Source: Mesobacillus jeotgali (GTDB lineage: Bacteria; Bacillota; Bacilli; Bacillales; Cytobacillaceae). Taken from it: a DNA stretch of 64,000 nucleotides. The stretch lies in assembly GCF_002874535.1 (NCBI RefSeq), contig NZ_CP025025.1, forward strand, positions 1,039,526-1,103,525. The letters run 5' to 3'. The notes beneath the pieces are model-generated. The model had not been told where the DNA came from. It did not search any database and saw only the letters and a list, made by a program, of their open reading frames with translations. Below, one piece after another: positions 41,478-49,252 of this stretch (position 1 is the first letter of the stretch; every line of letters starts with the position of its first letter). The translations under genes were made by a program, and so were the position numbers.

Positions 41478-43070
41478 ATGAACGTTCCATTGCTGTTGAG
41501 CCAGTTCCTAGACCGTGCAGTGTCGCTTTACGGCGACAAGAAAGCCATTTTTTCTGAAGACAGGGCGCTTACATATTCTGAGTTGAATGAAAGGGTTAAC
41601 AGGCTTTCTGATGGATTAAGAAAGCTTGGAGTGTGCAAGGGTGACCGTATTGCCTATCTTGCCCCGAATTCAATCGAGATGCTGGAAGGTTTCTATGGTG
41701 TATTCCAGGTTGGCGGAGTCATGGTCCCGTTGAATATTCGGCTGAAGCCGGATGATTATTTGTTCATCCTTAACCACAGTGAATCAAAGGTTTTGTTCGT
41801 GGACCAGGATTTATATCATTTAATCCACCCGATCAAGGATCAGCTCGAAAGTGTTCAGCACATTATTGTCCACTACAAGGAAGATAGCCTGGATGAATTT
41901 AGTTATGACGAATGGCTTTCGCAACATTCTGCTGAAACGTTCAAACGTGAAGAGCTTGATGAAAATGATGTCTGCAGTTTGCTTTATACAAGTGGGACTA
42001 CTGGGAACCCAAAAGGAGTTATGCTCACGCACCGGAATAATTACATCCACGCGTTAAGCACAATGCACCATTTACGCGTCAGCGATGAGGATGTCCTACT
42101 GCATGTCTTGCCGATGTTTCATGTTAACGGATGGGGATCGCCATTCTATTACACAGCGAATGGCGCTTCGCAGGTATGCCTGCGAAATACGACTCCTGAG
42201 ACAATTTTTAACGCGTTGGAAAAACATAAAGTCAGTGTCATGCACATGGCACCAACTGTGTTGAATGCGCTTCTTCAGTTTTATGAAAAAAATGTCCCGA
42301 GCATTGAACAGCAGGTAAGGGTAGTCATTGCCGGCTCTGCACCGCCGCCAGCATTCGTTACCCGGGTGGAAAAGGAACTGGGCTGGGAGTTTATCCAGGT
42401 ATACGGCATGACAGAATCCTCCCCGTTGAGCACGATTTCAACTGTAAGGTCACATTTGAAGCAGCTTCCTCTGAATGAACAATACCGAATGAAAGCAAAA
42501 GCAGGTATATCAATGATTGGCAGTCAGGTAAAAGTCGTGAATGATCATGGCGATGAGGTTGCCCATGATGGCAAGGAAATTGGCGAGGTAATTACCCGAA
42601 GCAATGGAGTCATGAAAGGGTACTGGAAAAATGAAGAGGCGACGATGGAAACGATTCGTAATGGCTGGCTTCATACCGGGGACATGGCAACGGTAGATGA
42701 TTACGGCAACATTGATATAGTCGACCGCAAGAAAGACGTCATCATTAGCGGAGGTGAAAATATTTCCTCCATAGAAGTTGAGGGTGTATTATACGACCAT
42801 CCGGCGGTCCTCGAAGCAGCAGTCATTGCCGTTCCTCATGAAAAATGGGGCGAGACTCCGCATGCATATATTGTGCTTCGTGAAAATGAGCAAGTCTCAG
42901 AACAGGAGCTCATTGCTTTTTCGAGAGAAAAACTTGCCCATTTTAAGGCAATTACTGGAGTCACTTTTGTAAAAGAACTGCCGAAAACGGCTTCAGGCAA
43001 AATTCAGAAGGTCCATTTGCGGAATGAATACTGGGAAGCAAATGGAAAGACTGGCAGATTTGTAAATTAA
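41478..43070 (+). CDS. Long- or medium-chain acyl-CoA synthetase
   Basis: A 530-residue ANL ligase. Motifs: LLYTSGTTGNPKGVMLTH, LPMFHVNGWGSPF, YGMTESSP, TGDMATVDDYGNIDIVDRKKDVIISGGENIS and catalytic lysine in PKTASGKIQKVHLR. The HVNGWG and GGENISS forms are common in the group acting on medium-chain, benzoate-like or branched acids rather than acetate. GGAGGAAG precedes the ATG. It stands alone behind a possible operator pair. It lies between gerP and yisK, so it interrupts the B. subtilis order. Confidence 0.92.
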   Translation: MNVPLLLSQFLDRAVSLYGDKKAIFSEDRALTYSELNERVNRLSDGLRKLGVCKGDRIAYLAPNSIEMLEGFYGVFQVGGVMVPLNIRLKPDDYLFILNHSESKVLFVDQDLYHLIHPIKDQLESVQHIIVHYKEDSLDEFSYDEWLSQHSAETFKREELDENDVCSLLYTSGTTGNPKGVMLTHRNNYIHALSTMHHLRVSDEDVLLHVLPMFHVNGWGSPFYYTANGASQVCLRNTTPETIFNALEKHKVSVMHMAPTVLNALLQFYEKNVPSIEQQVRVVIAGSAPPPAFVTRVEKELGWEFIQVYGMTESSPLSTISTVRSHLKQLPLNEQYRMKAKAGISMIGSQVKVVNDHGDEVAHDGKEIGEVITRSNGVMKGYWKNEEATMETIRNGWLHTGDMATVDDYGNIDIVDRKKDVIISGGENISSIEVEGVLYDHPAVLEAAVIAVPHEKWGETPHAYIVLRENEQVSEQELIAFSREKLAHFKAITGVTFVKELPKTASGKIQKVHLRNEYWEANGKTGRFVN

Positions 43071-43079
43071 TAACCTGAG

Positions 43080-43112
43080 GGGGATGCCTTGTTTGTGGCG
43101 TCCCCTTTCTCT
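43080..43112 (+). terminator. Intrinsic terminator of acyl-CoA ligase
   Basis: A 9-bp stem (43080-43088 with 43097-43105) and a pyrimidine tract TTTCTCTTT. Confidence 0.7.
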
Positions 43113-43205
43113 TTCAAAGCTGTTCATCAGTAACTTTTGGCATGATAGTAAATTGTGTGATATACATAGATTATATGTTAATTATTGAATGGAATGAGGG
43201 GGAAG

Positions 43206-44390
43206 ATGGGGATTAATAGACAGGTATCCGGAAATAGGATCGTTTCAATTGACCGGATGCGAGGCTTTTCATTATTGGGGATATTTCTTGTAAATATGAT
43301 TTCTTTCCATTCGCCATATTTTTATATTAATCCAGAAACATGGTGGGATGGAAACACAAATTTATTTACATACCAGTTCATTGATTTATTTATACAGGCA
43401 AGCTTTTACCCTCTGTTTTCAATGCTGTTCGGGTACGGGCTCGTAATCCTGAGAGAACGGACGCTAGATAAAGGGCTTAGGTTCTATCCTCTTGCATTAA
43501 GGAGACTTTCGATTCTGTTGTTGATAGGGATCATCCATGCATTCTTGATCTGGGAAGGGGATATCCTGATCACATATGCGGTATGCGGTTTTGCTTTCCT
43601 GCTATTCATCAGCTGGAGTGCAAAGAGGCTTCTCATTGCCGGATTGGGCTTATACATAGTTCCTAATATCCTCCTGTTATTGATGCTCGGTGCAGCATCT
43701 GCGGTAGACGGTGGAGCGGGATTTTCAATGTATGATGGACAAGCTGCGGAACAGTCAATAACAATATATCAGACTGAGAGCTATGCAGAAATTACGAATC
43801 ATAGAATATCTGAATGGTATAAAAACAATATTCTGGTGGGATTGTTCTTTTATCTGATCACTATCCTACCATTATTCATGATTGGAGCAGGAGCTGCAAA
43901 ACTCAGACTGTTCGAGAATTTACAGGACAAAATGAGGGGGATTGCAATTGCAGCCGCTGTACTCGCAACCCTTGGCCTTCTGATAAAAGCAATTCCATAC
44001 CTGTATGGCAAAACATTGATGACGGATTATGCGCAGGATGTTTTTGGCGGTGCGATGGTCGCGATGGCGTATGCACTAATCATTGCGCTGATTTCTGAGC
44101 TTAAGCGATTTGACAGACTGTTCTACCCACTGGAAGCTGCCGGCAGGTCCTCAATCAGCAATTACCTGTTCCAGTCCGTTGTTTCAACATTGATTTTTTA
44201 CAGTTATGGACTAGGTTATTATGGGGAAATGTCCATTTTTTCAGGAACAATGCTTGCGCTTGGAATTTATGTGATTCAGTTGGCATTTAGCAGTTGGTGG
44301 GTCAAAAGGTTTTACTATGGGCCTGTCGAATGGCTGTGGCGCAGTGGCACATACATGAAGAAACAGCGTTTTAAAAAGGGAGAAGCTTGA
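43206..44390 (+). CDS. DUF418 (YeiB-type) membrane protein
   Basis: A 394-residue polytopic membrane protein. It opens with the family signature RIVSIDRMRGFSLLGIFLVNMISFHSP and ends with the DUF418 domain (GRSSISNYLFQSVVSTLIFYSYGLGYYG...WWVKRFYYGPVEWLWRSGTY). Such proteins are probable acyltransferase-3-like or transport proteins of unknown substrate. ATG 43206 is chosen for the GAGGGGG upstream. The TGA stop overlaps the ATG of the kinase-like gene. Confidence 0.88.
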   Translation: MGINRQVSGNRIVSIDRMRGFSLLGIFLVNMISFHSPYFYINPETWWDGNTNLFTYQFIDLFIQASFYPLFSMLFGYGLVILRERTLDKGLRFYPLALRRLSILLLIGIIHAFLIWEGDILITYAVCGFAFLLFISWSAKRLLIAGLGLYIVPNILLLLMLGAASAVDGGAGFSMYDGQAAEQSITIYQTESYAEITNHRISEWYKNNILVGLFFYLITILPLFMIGAGAAKLRLFENLQDKMRGIAIAAAVLATLGLLIKAIPYLYGKTLMTDYAQDVFGGAMVAMAYALIIALISELKRFDRLFYPLEAAGRSSISNYLFQSVVSTLIFYSYGLGYYGEMSIFSGTMLALGIYVIQLAFSSWWVKRFYYGPVEWLWRSGTYMKKQRFKKGEA

Positions 44391-44902
44391 TGGAGAAGGT
44401 CATCATCATCGGCTGCGGAGGCGCAGGTAAATCGACACTGGCCAGGAAGCTCGGTAAAATACTTAACCTAAAGGTGTATCATCTGGATGCAATGTACTGG
44501 AAACCGGGCTGGGAAATGACTGCAAAGGATGAGTGGAAGAAACTCATTCAGCAAGTGATTGAAGAGGATTCATGGATCTTGGATGGCAACTACGGCAGTA
44601 CGATGGACATGAGGGCACAAGTAGCGGACACAATCATCTTCCTCGACTATTCTACTCTAAGGTGCCTGTATGGAATTTTTAAAAGGAGAATCATGTACCA
44701 TGGCAGGACCAGGCCGGATATGAATGAAGGCTGTCCGGAGAGACTTGATTGGGATTTTATCAAATGGGTCGCAAAATACAAGCGTGAAAAAGCTCCTGGC
44801 ATTGTTACTAAATTAGAAGAATTCAAGCTTCACGGAAAAGGAATATACCATTTTAAAAATCCTCGTGAAACAGAGAAATTCATAAAAGAGCTTGTCAATT
44901 AA
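44390..44902 (+). CDS. P-loop kinase-like protein (topology modulation/FlaR family)
   Basis: A 170-residue nucleoside-kinase-like protein with Walker A IIGCGGAGKST at residues 6-16. It then shows LNLKVYHLDAMYWKPGW and WILDGNYGSTMDMRAQVADTIIFLDY, the adenylate-kinase-related pattern of proteins annotated as DNA topology modulation protein FlaR. True substrate unknown. It starts at TGATG overlap with the DUF418 gene and is followed by yisK after 14 bp. Confidence 0.85.
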   Translation: MEKVIIIGCGGAGKSTLARKLGKILNLKVYHLDAMYWKPGWEMTAKDEWKKLIQQVIEEDSWILDGNYGSTMDMRAQVADTIIFLDYSTLRCLYGIFKRRIMYHGRTRPDMNEGCPERLDWDFIKWVAKYKREKAPGIVTKLEEFKLHGKGIYHFKNPRETEKFIKELVN

Positions 44903-44916
44903 AGGAGGGCGTTAAC

Positions 44917-45825
44917 ATGAAATTCGCTACATATAAAAATGATTCTGGCCAGTTCATCGGAATTGTCAATGCAGAAGTGACCCACGTTCTGCCGCTTCGA
45001 GAAGCCTATGAAAAAATGGGTGGTAAATCAGCTATCCCATCTGACATGGCTGATGCGATTTCGCTTGGCGACCAGTTTTATCTGGAAGCAAAAAAAACAG
45101 TTCAATGGGTTAGTGAGAACAACATGGACAGCGAGGTATTTATTCCGATTGATTCAGTGGTATTGCTCGCGCCAATTCCGCGTCCGTCCAAGAATATTTT
45201 CTGTGTTGGTAAAAATTACGCTGAGCATGCGATTGAAATGGGCAGCAAGGACGATATTCCTGAGCATGTAATGGTGTTCACGAAAGCACCTACTACGGTC
45301 ATTGCCCATGATCAGAACATCTATGAGCATAAAGAGCTTACAGAGCAGCTGGACTATGAAGGCGAGCTCGCAGTCGTCATCGGCAAAAAAGGAAAAGAGA
45401 TCAAAAGGGAAGAGGCTTTGGACTACGTATTTGGATATACAATCATTAACGATGTGACTGCCCGCGACCTCCAGGCAAAGCACAAACAGTTTTTCATTGG
45501 TAAAAGCCTTGATACCACTTGCCCGATGGGGCCGTGGATTGTCCATAAATCAGCTATCTCAAATCCGAACAACCTGGATATCAAGACCACAGTAAATGGA
45601 GAAATGAGACAGGATTCCAATACGGAAAACTTCATTTTCCCGGTAGAAGAAGTCATTGCAGTGCTCTCCCAGGGAATGACACTAGAGCCAGGGGATATCA
45701 TTGCTACCGGAACACCAGCAGGCGTAGGCAAAGGCTTCAAGCCGCCAAGGTTCCTGAAGGCTGGAGATACTATTGAAATTACTGTTGAAGGGATTGGGAC
45801 ATTAAGAAATAGAGTAAAAAAATAG
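44917..45825 (+). CDS. yisK: Fumarylacetoacetate hydrolase family protein YisK
   Basis: A 302-residue FAH-fold enzyme, matching B. subtilis YisK in length and position. The metal-binding acidic residues are in LDYEGELAVVIGKKG and VTARDLQAKHKQF; VGKNYAEHA and PMGPWIVHK line the active site. B. subtilis YisK is reported as an oxaloacetate decarboxylase that associates with the cell-shape protein Mbl; similar activity is likely. AAAGGAGGGCG is the ribosome site. Confidence 0.92.
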   Translation: MKFATYKNDSGQFIGIVNAEVTHVLPLREAYEKMGGKSAIPSDMADAISLGDQFYLEAKKTVQWVSENNMDSEVFIPIDSVVLLAPIPRPSKNIFCVGKNYAEHAIEMGSKDDIPEHVMVFTKAPTTVIAHDQNIYEHKELTEQLDYEGELAVVIGKKGKEIKREEALDYVFGYTIINDVTARDLQAKHKQFFIGKSLDTTCPMGPWIVHKSAISNPNNLDIKTTVNGEMRQDSNTENFIFPVEEVIAVLSQGMTLEPGDIIATGTPAGVGKGFKPPRFLKAGDTIEITVEGIGTLRNRVKK

Positions 45826-45837
45826 TAAATGGTAAAG

Positions 45838-45869
45838 ATTCTCCTTATAGAATAAAGGAGAATTTTTTT
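45838..45869 (+). terminator. Intrinsic terminator of yisK
   Basis: A 9-bp stem (45838-45846 with 45855-45863) and seven T. Confidence 0.9.
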
Positions 45870-45936
45870 ATTATGTTATTATAATATTAAAAATATTTTT
45901 TATATTCAGTATTTTATGCAGGAGTTTTTACCTACA

Positions 45937-46006
45937 CATGAGAATACTATTTGTTGCAGTGATTGAATACTCATTCAGTCGCTTTAACATATATATAATT
46001 CTCATG
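45937..46006 (+). promoter_or_regulatory. TetR/FadR-like operator nested in a wider inverted repeat, before the YhgE gene
   Basis: TGATTGAATACTCATTCA at 45960-45977 matches the Bacillus FadR-box form TGAATGANTANTCATTCA with one mismatch. Around it, CATGAGAAT (45937-45945) and ATTCTCATG (45998-46006) form a perfect 9-bp outer inverted repeat with nearly the same centre. TATAAT at 45994-45999 is a probable -10. No TetR gene lies in the window. Confidence 0.6.
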
Positions 46007-46017
46007 GGGGAGTACGA

Positions 46018-48642
46018 ATGAATTGGTTTAGCTTGTTTTTGGCTCAAATGTCACAGATTGCATCGAGCAAAGGGGTACTCTATTCTGTTATTGCAGCTTT
46101 GTTGGTGCCCATTGTATATGGCGGAATCCTGCTGTCTCCAGATTGGGGACCGTATGATAATCTCTCCAATCTGCCTGTTGCGGTTGTCAACAAAGACAAA
46201 GGTGCCATGTCCGGGGACGAGCCCCTTAATGTCGGGGAGGATCTTGTGGCAGACTTGAAGAAAAGCAATGACTTAGGGTGGGAATTTGTAGATTCAGAGG
46301 AAGCAGAAAAAGGGTTGCATAGCAATAAATATTACATGGTCATTGAGATTCCAGAAGACTTCTCTGAAAGAGTGACAACTGTTCTGGAGCCCGATCCGAA
46401 AAAATTGGAACTCAATTATATCCAAAATGAGGGCCTTAATTTTATGGCCGCACAGGTGACAAGAAGTGCAACTGAAAAACTGAGAGAGAAACTTGCCAAC
46501 AAGATTACTGAAAAGTATGCGAGCAATATTTTTGCAAATCTTGGAGATGTATCGAATGGGTTCAAAACTGCAGCGGATGGTTCTGAGCAACTGTATGACG
46601 GAACAGCTGAACTTCATGATGGTACTGGACTGCTTTTGACTACCCTTAACGAGAAGTCAGCAGATATTTCGAAGCTTGCGGCTGGAACTCTTGAACTGAA
46701 AAGTGGTACTGGTCAACTGGCGGGTTCTTTAGCCGGAAAACAAGGAGATATATCCAAGCTGGCAAATGGGTCAAAGGAACTGGCAGCAGGTACTGCTCAA
46801 TTAGCAGGAAGTTTGAAATCAAAACAAAGTGATATTACAAAACTTGCAAACGGTTCAATAGATCTGAAAGATGGGACCGGTCTGCTTTTAAGCTCTCTTA
46901 ATGCAAAATCCTCAGACATAACCAAGCTGGCGGACGGATCTGCTGATGTAAATGCAGGAACTGGATTGCTTCTGCAAAAGCTTAAGGACGGACAGCCAGG
47001 TATCAATCAACTGGCTGCGGGAGGTAAGCAGTTAGAAGAAAAAATGCCAGAACTCAAGGCTGGTACTTCAGCAGTCTTAACTGGATTACAAGGGGCACAA
47101 CAAGCAGTAAGAAACCAGATTGGCCCGGGGACTAAAGCAGTAGCAGGCGGAATTAGCGAAGTGATAACAAATTCACAAAACCTGGGGAACAATCTTCAGG
47201 GCCTGACCACACTGTTGGAAGCATACCTCGCAAAGAACCCAGGATTAAGCACAGATCAAGATTTTTTAACTATTCTAGGAACAAGTAAAGGTATCAGGGA
47301 TGCGGCCACTAATCCTGAAAATGCAGCGAAGCTTCAAGCACTGCAGGATGGAGCGAATCAGATTGCCGCAGCATTCAATGAAAATATTCCTGCAGAAAAA
47401 GGGTCACTTGCATCTGGAATTAATCAATTGGTAGAGGGCCAGAAATTGATCGACCAGGGTGTAGCCGACTTGGCATCCAAAGCCCCTGTCCTGGCAGCTG
47501 GAACAGCAAGTGTAGCAGCAGGATGGGATGAATTGATCACTAAAGTCGGATTGCTTCATGATGGAACAACTCAAATAGCTGCAGGAAATAAGTCCGTCAA
47601 TGCTGGATGGGGAACTATCACAGCGGGAGTCAAAGAGCTTGATGGCGGAGCAGCTTTAATATCAGCAGGGAATCAAACGGTAGATAAGGGATGGAAGGAG
47701 CTCACTGCTGGTGCATCAAAAATCCATTCAGGGGCAGCTCAGGTCAGCGAAGGAAATGCTACCGTAGATAAGGGATGGCGTGAGCTGACAGTTGGTGCTT
47801 CCAAGATTCATTCAGGAGTTGTCCAAGTCAGCGACGGAAATGTCAGCGTGGAAAAAGGCTGGGGAGATTTGACTGATGGAGTAACAAAATTGAATGAAGG
47901 AGCAGGGAAGCTTTATGATGGAAGCGGTCAATTGGCTGCCGGGTTAAAGGATGGAGCTGAGGAAACCGGTAAGATTAAAGCTAACGAAAAAAATATTGGC
48001 ATGTTCGCTTCACCAGTTGAACTAATTAGCAACAAAGTCAACGGTTATTCTTTTTACAGAGATTCTACTGCGCCATATGTGATGACGCTTGCATTATTCG
48101 TAGGGATCTTAATAATGTCAATGTTCATCAATTTCAACAAGCCACAGGAACTAAATGTATCTAAGGTGAGCTGGTTCGTTGCGAAATTTATGAATCTTGC
48201 TTCCTTAGCTGTGGTTCAGGCAATCCTGCTTTCCATAGTTGTCCTTGCATTCTTGGGATTAGAGGTTACAAACCCAGCAGGTTTCATAGTGTTCGCTATA
48301 GTGGTTAGTATTGTATTTGCAGCTATTGTTATGTTCTTTGCTTCGTTTGGGAATATTGGCCGTTTTATTCTTTTAGCATTGGTTGTCATGCAGCTTTCGA
48401 CAACTGGAGCAAACCTGCCAATTGATATGCTGCCTGAGTATCTCCGCAGTATAAGTGCATACTTGCCATTTACGTATTCGATTGCAGGATTTAAAGCTCT
48501 TATTTCATTAAATGGTTTTTCAATGGCGATGATTAACCTGGGTGTTCTTCTTGGCTTTCTTGTACTCTTCGCTTTGATGACTATGACAGTCTATTTATTT
48601 AAGGCAAAAGAAGAACCGCAACAAACCGATTTGGCTATGTAA
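46018..48642 (+). CDS. YhgE/Pip domain membrane protein with two blocks of 28-residue repeats
   Basis: An 874-residue protein with an N-terminal membrane helix (about residues 18-40), a long extracellular stalk and about five C-terminal helices of the ABC-2 permease type (from about 690). The family includes YhgE, phage-infection protein Pip and the SPP1 receptor YueB. Residues 198-337 are five exact 28-residue units (ELxxGTGxLL...DITKLANGS), and residues 496-635 are five different 28-residue units (NxTVxKGWxELTxGASKIHSG). Both are four-heptad lengths typical of the x-x-G coiled stalk. Ribosome site GGGGGAG. It lies behind a TetR-type operator. Role probably envelope transport or export; phage receptor function is possible. 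Confidence 0.88.
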   Translation: MNWFSLFLAQMSQIASSKGVLYSVIAALLVPIVYGGILLSPDWGPYDNLSNLPVAVVNKDKGAMSGDEPLNVGEDLVADLKKSNDLGWEFVDSEEAEKGLHSNKYYMVIEIPEDFSERVTTVLEPDPKKLELNYIQNEGLNFMAAQVTRSATEKLREKLANKITEKYASNIFANLGDVSNGFKTAADGSEQLYDGTAELHDGTGLLLTTLNEKSADISKLAAGTLELKSGTGQLAGSLAGKQGDISKLANGSKELAAGTAQLAGSLKSKQSDITKLANGSIDLKDGTGLLLSSLNAKSSDITKLADGSADVNAGTGLLLQKLKDGQPGINQLAAGGKQLEEKMPELKAGTSAVLTGLQGAQQAVRNQIGPGTKAVAGGISEVITNSQNLGNNLQGLTTLLEAYLAKNPGLSTDQDFLTILGTSKGIRDAATNPENAAKLQALQDGANQIAAAFNENIPAEKGSLASGINQLVEGQKLIDQGVADLASKAPVLAAGTASVAAGWDELITKVGLLHDGTTQIAAGNKSVNAGWGTITAGVKELDGGAALISAGNQTVDKGWKELTAGASKIHSGAAQVSEGNATVDKGWRELTVGASKIHSGVVQVSDGNVSVEKGWGDLTDGVTKLNEGAGKLYDGSGQLAAGLKDGAEETGKIKANEKNIGMFASPVELISNKVNGYSFYRDSTAPYVMTLALFVGILIMSMFINFNKPQELNVSKVSWFVAKFMNLASLAVVQAILLSIVVLAFLGLEVTNPAGFIVFAIVVSIVFAAIVMFFASFGNIGRFILLALVVMQLSTTGANLPIDMLPEYLRSISAYLPFTYSIAGFKALISLNGFSMAMINLGVLLGFLVLFALMTMTVYLFKAKEEPQQTDLAM

Positions 48643-48650
48643 TCGGTGGG

Positions 48651-48677
48651 GACACCCTGAATAGGGTGTCTCTTTTT
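48651..48677 (+). terminator. Intrinsic terminator of the YhgE gene
   Basis: An 8-bp stem (48651-48658 with 48663-48670), 4-nt loop, T-run. Confidence 0.88.
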
Positions 48678-48728
48678 CATTGAACAATTCAATATACTAC
48701 CATATATTTATGAAATTCTTTTTGAATA

Positions 48729-48737
48729 TGGTATGAT
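48729..48737 (+). promoter_or_regulatory. Extended -10 promoter of yisL
   Basis: TGG-TATGAT at 48729-48737, 32 bp before the yisL start; no strong -35. Confidence 0.45.
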
Positions 48738-48769
48738 ATTTTAGAATTTACTATTAGGAGGACGGGTTC

Positions 48770-49123
48770 ATGATCCATGCCCATATGACAGCTTGGTTTT
48801 TGGCTTTGGTTTTATTTTTCGTAGCACTTGGACTACATAAAAGCGGTAAGGAAAAAGGCGCAAAAATTGTCCAGATGGTCCTTAGATTGTTTTACGTGCT
48901 GATTCTATTGACTGGCTTCTGGCTTCTTTTCAGCATCAATATCAACATTATGTATGTGCTGAAAGCCGCAGTAGGCTTGTGGGTAATCGCAATGCTGGAG
49001 ATGATTTTAATCCGTACAAAAAAGAACGAGAAAGCGTCTGTACTGTGGATTCAATTCATTGTCGCAGTTCTTCTTGTACTGTATTTAGGTTTTTCACTTC
49101 CGCTAGGAACTTACTTGTTTTAA
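48770..49123 (+). CDS. yisL: YisL family (DUF1516) membrane protein
   Basis: A 117-residue protein with four hydrophobic helices and little else. It starts IHAHMTAWFLALVLFFVALGLHKSGKEKG, the DUF1516 hallmark. Length and place beside yisK match B. subtilis YisL. AGGAGGACGGG is the ribosome site. Function unknown. Confidence 0.9.
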   Translation: MIHAHMTAWFLALVLFFVALGLHKSGKEKGAKIVQMVLRLFYVLILLTGFWLLFSININIMYVLKAAVGLWVIAMLEMILIRTKKNEKASVLWIQFIVAVLLVLYLGFSLPLGTYLF

Positions 49124-49139
49124 TATCCATTTTGTCGAA

Positions 49140-49167
49140 AAAAAGCTGTCCATTTGGACAGTTTTTT
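49140..49167 (+). terminator. Intrinsic terminator of yisL
   Basis: Stem 49140-49151 with 49156-49167 (one G-U), 4-nt loop, T-run forming the 3' arm. Confidence 0.85.
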
Positions 49168-49252
49168 CTTTTTTTGTCATATTTTTACGCGGGGAATTAT
49201 GATAACTTAAGAGATAAGGGATATTGGAGAAATATGAAAATTGGAGAATGCA

